From contig CM059573.1 of the NCBI GenBank assembly GCA_030386875.1, forward strand, positions 32,963,891 through 33,027,890: a stretch of 64,000 bases of DNA. The letters are read 5' to 3'. Both the position numbers and the translations under genes were made by a program. Below the pieces are notes generated by a model. The model was not told where the DNA came from. It was given only the letters and a program-made list of their open reading frames with translations, and did not search any database. The DNA comes from Morinoia aosen (lineage: Eukaryota; Arthropoda; Malacostraca; Amphipoda; Talitridae). This document shows positions 57,111 to 64,000 of this stretch, piece by piece; the first letter of the stretch is position 1, and each line of letters starts with the position of its first letter.

Positions 57111-58939
57111 GGCTTACTCAAGCTGGGTTTAGACGGAGGGTTTCTTCCCTAGGGTGACGCCCCTACCCTACCCCTCCCACCCGCTCAAGCTTCCCCCACT
57201 TGCATTTAGATGGAGGGTGAGATGCCCAGGGCTGCCGAAATTGGTGCGTTCAGCAAAAATACAAGTTTCCCTTAGAAAAATGTATTATAATTTCTCTTGA
57301 GTGAGAATTTTATTATGGGCAACTTCATGAAAAGGGATCTATTGATTTCGAATGACAATAATTGCAAAATAAATATAGGCAACCTCTCAAACTATGTCAA
57401 TATAAATGAGATTTATTTCGGTGCTGCTGCAGAAAGCATTCTCCTGAGGAATTTCAACAAAATATGTACCAAAAAACTAGAAGAGTTTGGGTTGAAAGAT
57501 CTTAATAAATGTAATTCAATAATACCATATTCAATGCATTTCTCCAATTTCGTGAAAAAAGAGCAGCATGGAAAGGTAAAGATGAAGTGGCGAGAACTGT
57601 TTGTTCAAGATGCTCCTTTCAAGACAGAAATTGGGTCTGAAAAAATCTTGGACGCAGCTTTGTTACTCGCTGCAGCTTTTGTCAATACCGCATTATTTTG
57701 CTGCAGCTAGATAATTTTTTAACCTTAACTACCTAAAAACAAAAAACAGGATTTCGTTAAAATGAGCAAGACTAAATGCACGAATGCGATCAAAATTTAC
57801 GTTAGAGAACATAGATTGCACAAATTGGAACCACCACGGTAGCCTAGTCAACAAATTAAATAAAAAAAGGTGGCAGATGAAGGAAGAAGAGGAAGAAAAA
57901 AATTCATCCAAACAGGAAAAGTAGGTAAAACCTTAAAATTTTCGTTTTATTGCAAGTTAAATAGATTTGGTACACTTTAACAAATTTTGGTACGTTTTCA
58001 TGGAGGTTTTATACAACCAGAAAAAAAATCGGCAACCCTAGAGATAACAGTGACTGAGTGAGGATGTCGAAATGTAATTCAAGGTACGTGCAAAAAAGAA
58101 GATGCTATTTTTAACCTGTAAACTATTTCACGAAGGCCGGCATAAGATATCAACGTATTCGGGGAGAATTCAATAATTACTTCTTAAACGAATGCCAAGT
58201 GCCTTAGCAGAAACGAATGTGTCAATTGGTTTAATAAGGAATGGAGGCAAATCAATAAAACTTCGCGCAGATATAGCTTCTTATATGACGTTATTGTTAA
58301 TGCCCAAACTAAGTAATAACGAAATATAACTTGCCCAGCAGATGTATATATAGACCAAAATAAATGAAATATGCGCGATAGAGTCTGATAACAGGAAATA
58401 GAAATAAGTAACAAAAATTATATCAGTCTAAGTCCTATCACAACGAGCCATCTTGCGTTAATAATAGCATGACAGCGAACAATTTGCGTTACTATTGTTA
58501 GAGGTAATTACTTTTGAATTAGATCGAAAATCATTTCAGCTACAGATCATTTCAGCGGTAGTTCTTGATAAAAAAATTGTATTTACAGCCGTAACAAATA
58601 CAGACTGACGCTTTGCTTTCAATAAATCTATTAATGTGAAAACTTTAGCCTTCAGCCACTTTTCTAGATCAGGAGAGACTTTTTGGATTGAGAGTACGCA
58701 TGAGAACATGACGACAGAGCAGCTAAGACATATATCCTACCCTCAAGACTGTCTGGAGCGCACTGTCTCTCCGTCGTTCCCCAGGCAGTCCCAGCATGTA
58801 GGGCAGCAGCGTCGACACGCATGGGGTAGTAGTGGGAGGCGTTAGACCGAGGGATTGGGTTTTTTTTGAAGAGGCGGGGAGGGAGAGAGGGCGTTGCCCC
58901 GGGGAAGTCACCCTCCGTGTAAACCCAGCTTTACCAAGC
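57111..58939. mobile_element. TIR element of unknown family
   Basis: Bases 57111-57141 (GGCTTACTCAAGCTGGGTTT...) match the complement of 58909-58939, and weaker C/G-rich similarity continues inward for about 40 bases. No clear target duplication (TCA against TTA at one possible edge). An unrecognised ORF lies inside at 57315-57710. Superfamily unassigned. Confidence 0.55.
57315..57710 (+). CDS. Unrecognised ORF in TIR element
   Basis: An open frame of about 131 codons from the first ATG (MGNFMKRDLLISNDNN) through EIYFGAAAESILLRNFN, IIPYSMHFSNFVKKEQ and ILDAALLLAAAFVNTALFCC. It has a mixed alpha character and a hydrophobic C-terminal helix, with no catalytic motif I know. It could be a transposase exon or partner protein, or an inert frame. 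The remaining 58000-58600 part of the element shows no coding. Confidence 0.35.
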   Translation: MGNFMKRDLLISNDNNCKINIGNLSNYVNINEIYFGAAAESILLRNFNKICTKKLEEFGLKDLNKCNSIIPYSMHFSNFVKKEQHGKVKMKWRELFVQDAPFKTEIGSEKILDAALLLAAAFVNTALFCCS

Positions 58940-58984
58940 CAGCGCCCGCTGCGACGTTTAGTCTTGGCTCAGCAGCCGTCAGCG

Positions 58985-59575
58985 ATGGAGCTTCTTGCGT
59001 CTCCCGCCAGCTGCGAGTTGCGGTCTGTTATTCGTTTCTTGGCCGCTAAGAAGAAATCGGCGAAGGAAATTCACGAAGAACTTTGTCAAGTGTATGGAGA
59101 AGAGTGTATGAGCTTCGGGATGGTGCGCAGATGGGTCAGGGACTTTAAAAATGGGCGAACAGACGTCCACGACAAAGCCCGTGCAGGGCGGCCATCGGTT
59201 TCCGACGAAACAGTTGCCAAAGTCGAAGCGGCAATGCTTGATGATCGACGGATTACAGTTCGGGAGCTGTACGAAAAGATTCCGGAGGTCAGCAAAACCA
59301 CAATTGACAAGATTTTGACCGAACATTTAGGTTATTCAAAGGTCTGCGCAAGATGGGTACCAAAAATACTCACTGTCTCACCCACCCTACAGCCCAGACC
59401 TAGCCCCAAGTAACTTCCATCTCATCCCCGAGCTGAAGAAAACCTTGGCGGAACCCAATTCCAGACAGATGAAGAGGTACAAAACGCGGTTGTTAGTTTT
59501 CTACACGGACAGGCGGCAGAGTTCTATGACTCTGGTTTAAAGAAGTGGGGGCCTTGAATGCAGAAGTGCATAGAA
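58985..59575 (+). pseudogene. Mariner transposase with catalytic core deleted
   Basis: An intact N-terminal DNA-binding region from MELLASPASCELRSVIRFLA, with KKSAKEIHEELCQVYGEE, VRRWVRDFKNGRTDVHD, GRPSVSDETVAKVEAAML and TTIDKILTEHLGYSKV. It then jumps within KILT to a decayed SPDLAPSNFHL-type box and a C-terminus (frames with QTDEEVQNAVVSFLHGQ and EFYDSGLKKW). The two D-containing central blocks are deleted. The open frame extends upstream to 58832 into the neighbouring TIR end. Such truncated copies can act as binding-only proteins, but there is no evidence of expression here. Confidence 0.7.
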
Positions 59576-60230
59576 GGCAACGGCGGTTATGTAGAAAAAT
59601 AAAAGAACGACTGAACTTTCCAAAATTGTACTTTTCTTTGCAATTAAACCAGTTTTTTGATGTAAAAAAAATCCGTGGAACTTATTTTACGAAAACGCCT
59701 CGTACCCCAATAGCTCCTGAATATTCCATTTCAACAGAAAGCAGCAACTTAATTTATAGAAAGCTCAGCATGAAAATTTTAAATTTCAAAAATGTTTCTT
59801 CATTTTTTCAGTTATATATTTTCTGCTGATATAACCCTAATTTTTTTTAGATACCAATTCATCCGAATGGGCGTTCTCACAAAAGTTTGAACAAGAGCTT
59901 TCTCCTCTCGGTCATTCCTTTGACTCAATAACGTTCAAAAAGTCAGGTTTTCAAAATTTAAAATTACTTTAAAACCTTAGCCCTATTTGCAATTTTTCTC
60001 ACGAGAAAATAAACTGAATGATACGACTCCATAGTTCCGTGTTGAAAAATAGGACTTTAATTTACTCGATAGTAATGGATATCCATAACAAGAGTAAATG
60101 GCTAATAGTAACGGCTCGGTCTGTACGAATTTCACTCGGAAGTATAAATAATACTGAAACTACATGCAAGGTAACCTAATATGTTTTGTTCGTAATAATG
60201 GATAAAAAAAACGCTTTATAGTATGTGTAA
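59576..60230. other. Unannotated AT-rich DNA
   Basis: Includes the mariner 3' flank. Nothing else recognised. Confidence 0.4.
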
Positions 60231-60234
60231 CTTA

Positions 60235-60420
60235 TATTTAATCTTCGAAGTAATCGTCACCGGTATCCATGCGATACCTTCTGCCAACGTGTCTCTAGCT
60301 GTTCAATCTCCTTGCGGTAAAACTCGGGATATTAGACGCAAAGAAGTCCGTACGTGAGGGCTTGGCTCAAGTCTGCTTCATTGGTGAAGGATTTCCCGTT
60401 GTCATCAAAAACAATGAGCC
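60235..60420 (-). pseudogene. Mariner transposase C-terminal fragment
   Basis: Minus reads NGKSFTNEADLSQALTYGL, then after a stop EFYRKEIEQLETRWQKV. This matches the usual mariner C-terminus (F-x-NE-x-E-x...FY-x-x-GI-x-x-L-x-x-RW-x-KV). About 60 codons, isolated. Confidence 0.6.
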
Positions 60421-61960
60421 ACACACAAAAAAATTGAAATTAAATTTACATTCATAGAATTCATAAATTAGAATTACCCAAATGTAAGCTGCAATACAGA
60501 ACAACGATGCATAATGTGAAGTCACTGTTCATAGCAAATCCTAGCATCATTTCATAACGATTTCCCTTCGAAAAGGGCTTAATTTTTTCACATCAATCAA
60601 TTGTTATGTTATTCCGTAACCAGTTGAATGTCCGTTTAGAAATACTCAAATAAGATTTATGATTACAATCCTATTTTACTACATTGCTTTGAAATCTATA
60701 ACTTCCCTCACAAAATGACTCATTTTTTCGCATTCAGGATTCCATGTAATATTCTGTAATCAGACGATTGCTAATTCGGAAATCCTTGTGTAGTATTCCT
60801 AAGTCTGACGAAGAAGATTAAGTGAGCTGCAGAATCCTAGTTCAATCCCACGGTAGCATTCCCTGGTATCTTGTCCTGTTGTGCCACGTAGAGATGCCCT
60901 GTAGAGATGCGCATGATGCTTTAAACTTAAACGTGTGTAGGTCATGTAAAAGGAAAATGTCATGTTAATTATTTTTATTTTGCAACAGCTTAGTGTCACT
61001 TGTGTTTTTCTTTTTGTTGTAGAGAACGTGAGGGGACTGTTGCCGACGTTCTCTCTCCCTCTCTCTAGTACATTTATGTTCATGATAGGATCACTCTGAA
61101 ATTGTCTCACCCATTACCTCAAGAAAATTTGAAGTTCAATAAATTAGGTTTTGGTTATCTTTTTTCTTTTGGCCTTGGGATACTAGTGGTGTGTAAGTGG
61201 CTTTCAATCAGCTCAGATCTTGTTACACCTTGTATAATGAAACGTCAGGTGTCTCCTCAAATATGTAAACAGCTATTAAATGAAATTTCATTTTGTAATT
61301 TCTCCTTTGTTCTTACAATGAGAATAACATTATAAAAATTTATGATGTGGAGAGTTTTATGCACTTAATATATCCATTTATATTGGAAACGCAGGTTTCA
61401 TTCACATTTTTCATTACAACAGTGCTGAAGGGTTCATCAGACAGTACTATGAGACCTGAATCGAAAACCGAGACAAGTACATCAGCAAGACAATTTAAGT
61501 ACATCAGCATATTTTCATCAATATATAATTCATATTATTTCACCACACCTGTAAGTCTAATAGCATAACTTCAAGTATTATGGCGCAAAAAATGTTCGAG
61601 AACAGTATGGTGTGTTTTTTCTACAGAACTGACCAATGAATAACCAGTCGAGGAAGAGAGCTTTGATTGAAAACGTTTCATTAAAAAACGTCATAAATAA
61701 TGAGCGTCTCAACTTCAAAGAGCCTTTTTCATCCAAATTCGATCAAAAGCAAGGTAAGATAAATGTAACACTAACCTAGTAATTTCAAAGAAACAGTATA
61801 AACTGAATTAAGAATATGAAATACCTGTCATGGAACTACTTGTTATGTTATGCTGAGAATGACCCTACCTTGTTTGCTCTACCGTGGACTATCTTCAGAA
61901 ACCACACGTGAGGTTCTCTCATTGTATAGTTGAATAATTTTGAGTCGATTTTGCATATGA
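60421..61960. other. Unannotated DNA
   Basis: An 8-bp inverted pair GAGAACGT/ACGTTCTC at about 61021-61053 is the only structure noted. Confidence 0.4.
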
Positions 61961-61964
61961 TCAT

Positions 61965-62360
61965 TCACATGACTAACCACTCGTAGGCAATGAAATTGGT
62001 CCAGGAATCAAGAAATACGAGTGGCGTAAAACCAACCCTACGAGGGGTTAAATAACCAATCGAGGGACCAATAGCGTTGAAGCCCATTTCTAACGAGATT
62101 ATTTGAATGTCAATTTTGTTTTCTTCCGTTGTGAGGGGAAGGCTAATAGATTTCTTCACTAATTCATTAATTATTGCCATATAAAAAATCAGTGCACGAT
62201 TTTCAAAAGCCATGATACCTTTTGTAAATGTTCTCGCTAAAAACTCGAATTTATAACTATTGCTATTGTTCGCAGTAAGCCAGCTTTCATTTGTCTTGGA
62301 CTGAATTTCTTTAGTTGTATAAAAAAGGATGTACAAGTAGACTGATGTCCTATTGAACAA
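61965..62360 (-). other. Unrecognised 131-codon frame
   Basis: It starts MFNRTSVYLYILFYTTKE and stays open to 61965 with an amphipathic mix and a GFNAIGPSIGYLTPRRVG segment. I do not recognise a family. Its length exceeds most random frames here but codon use is unremarkable. Confidence 0.2.
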
Positions 62361-63150
62361 ACTTATGCATAACTTTAACTGTGGGAAAAATCCCCACAGG
62401 GTGTACGTGAGGTTAACATTTTAAATTGAATTCTTTTTTTTGTCTCGGTGCGTGTTTCCTCAGAGGTGTTTTACCTGGTTAGACACTGGTTCGCTTGCCA
62501 TCGCCGAGAACGGACGCTTCCTGGCCTCTGGTCTCCTGCTCGTACTACCTTTTTCGTCAGACCTTCTCTCTGTAAGAGCGGTCGTATGTGGCGCTGGTGG
62601 TTGCTCGTCCTCGTAACGTATGTTCCTTCGCTGTGGCTTTGATTGCGGAGTCGCTGGAGTTCGTTTGTTTGTTTGATTATATTGTCGTTATTTATGAAAG
62701 TTGGTTGAAATTTGGTAATTGGGGTATTTGGTTGTGAATTAGGTTACTTTACTTGTGCTTGTCTCTCTATTCGTTCTCCCAGCTCTCTTACTTAAGAGTG
62801 TTATTTGCACTTGGTTTTGCTGGGGGACGACTTGACTGTCCTCAACCTTGGGACACTTGATCTCGTTGAATTAGTTGACATCTTGACTTCTTGACCTCTT
62901 GACTAATTGCATCGTCCTCCATCACTTTTTTCTGCAAGTTAACACACTGAGGGCACCATTTCCTTGGGTGGGTATAATTAACGTAAAGATAATAACTGAA
63001 CACAATTGCATTTATTTCGTTGACACGTTACTGCTGGCTCGTCCACTTTCAATATACTCATCGTTTTTCTCTTTGCACACGTAGTATACGTTTGGGAGCT
63101 GTCTCTCCTGGTCAACTGGGTCTACGGTTGCAGCAGCCGCTATTTGAAAG
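62361..63150. other. GC-richer unannotated stretch
   Basis: Higher GC and a CTT/TTG-rich plus strand. A TGTGGG...CCCCACA hairpin sits at about 62381-62398. No known domain. Confidence 0.35.
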
Positions 63151-63154
63151 GGTA

Positions 63155-63541
63155 CTAATGTCTGATCTTTGAACTTTGCTTATTTCTTATTCGACCAATA
63201 ATTGAATTCATCATTATAATTATTACCGTCATAGCGATCTTTCCTAAACCTTCATAATGTTTTCCAGCGACTCTAGCGATCGCCCAGTCTTTGGCGAGCG
63301 GTGCCTCCCTTGGACCGGCTGAGTAAGTGTGCCAAGCCATTTTCCAATCGGCCACACCACGGCGAGGACGACGATGACCGTCCGTTACTGTCGTTACTGT
63401 CCGTCCATTCGTCGCAGGGCGAGACGGGTCATGGCGTCTGCTAGTCAGCTTGACGCTAACCGTCCGTGGCTGTCCGTTTTGTACGGACCTGGAGAGGGGC
63501 TGGCAGGTGTTCGAGCTACAAGTGTTAAAGGCCGTTGGCAA
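63155..63541 (-). other. Possible LINE C-terminal or 3' remnant
   Basis: The minus frame contains GRTVTTVTDGHRRPRRGVA, DWKMAWHTYSAGPREAPLA and VAGKHYEGLGKI. It is arginine-rich with a G/C-rich coding strand, unlike its AT-rich flanks, and reminds me of C-terminal tails of arthropod LINEs. I cannot confirm a family. Confidence 0.25.
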
Positions 63542-63830
63542 GCGACCTACCTTTGAATGATTCTTCTATTAGGTTTTAACTTACAGCGCTGTCGGCACGA
63601 GGTGCTACGGGGCCCGCCGTGTGCCGCCGACGTACCGTTTTTGTGCGTTCATCGTAAAATTTAAACTTGTTGACGTTCTACGCTTTATGAAAATAAAGAA
63701 ACTTAACGAAATCCATTGTCTAAACTTGGTATTTAATAATATAGTACTTATTGGACGATTCTTAGGGAATCTTATGCGTAAAATAAACAGAAGAACCAAA
63801 GTGCATATGTACATTTTAATTAAAAGCAAA

Positions 63831-63860
63831 CGTTTCGGAATACATAAATTCCATCTTCAG
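63831..63860 (-). ncRNA. Hammerhead-like core motif, PLE tail at window end
   Basis: On minus: CTGAAGA, GGAAT-TTATGT-ATTCC stem-loop, GAAACG. The PLE body would lie beyond the right edge of the window. Confidence 0.4.
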
Positions 63861-64000
63861 TGCAGTAATGCTGAAACAAAGTAAAATACTGTACATGAGA
63901 AAATGTTCGCAAACTGTAAAAATGAAAAGTAATTCACATAATAAGAAATGTCACGATACAATGCTGGTCTAGCACGTAACGTAGGAGAAGTCTCAACCCC

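Noticed and set aside
57121..57141. Harbinger assignment of the 57-59 kb element from a TCA/TTA edge
   Set aside because: The two edges differ by a base and the similarity extends beyond them, so the duplication is not supported.
62460..62540. Possible tRNA-derived promoter (GGTTCGCTTG word)
   Set aside because: No A-box at the right spacing and no cloverleaf could be folded by eye.

Overview
This is a eukaryotic window, most likely from an arthropod (insect or crustacean). It is AT-rich and full of degraded class I and class II transposable elements, including mariner/Tc1, PIF/Harbinger, Penelope-like, CR1-like LINE, Ty3-type and long-LTR elements. I see no convincing host gene, no tRNA or rRNA and no CRISPR. 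Nearly all recognisable coding sequence belongs to mobile elements, and most of it carries stops or frameshifts. The species cannot be named from the sequence alone.

Layout. 1-4.2 kb: unannotated DNA, a 40-bp inverted-repeat pair (227-2902) and a palindromic mariner-like relic (1544-2345). 4.2-8.05 kb: a long inverted repeat tipped by a GATACC microsatellite. At its core is a palindrome of two Penelope-like element (PLE) 3' halves, head to head (5645-6815). 8.08-8.85 kb: a TA-flanked MITE. 9.04-20.88 kb: a 5'-truncated LINE, split at 11468/20401 by an 8.9-kb LTR element (11469-20400). That element has 2129-bp near-identical LTRs and a 4.7-kb interior without gag or pol (LARD-like). The interior holds four tandem-type repeats whose predicted stems covary. 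21-24.5 kb: small relics. 24.6-32 kb: a PLE on the minus strand, interrupted by a 3.9-kb PIF/Harbinger element (24898-28816). The Harbinger element carries a transposase on + and a convergent MADF-domain gene on -. 33-39 kb: a minisatellite, a Tc1 relic, a TAA-flanked element and a mariner relic. 39.5-45.6 kb: a CR1/Daphne-like LINE on minus, with a 1.5-kb Harbinger deletion derivative inside ORF1. 49.2-55.6 kb: a second minus-strand PLE, split by a 6-kb element (49331-55307). This element has 195-bp terminal inverted repeats, TGT...ACA ends, a 4-bp CGAG duplication and a Ty3-like RNase H-integrase gene, so it resembles Ginger elements. 56-64 kb: a small PLE palindrome, a TIR element with an unrecognised ORF, two mariner relics, weakly coding DNA and another PLE tail at the window end.

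How the parts relate. Four insertions (LARD-like in LINE, Harbinger in PLE, Harbinger derivative in LINE ORF1, Ginger-like in PLE) can be dated and bounded exactly. In each, the target-site duplication is visible and the host element's reading frame resumes on the far side. The two most interesting signals are the covarying structured repeats inside the non-coding LTR element and the TIR-bounded RNase H-integrase element.
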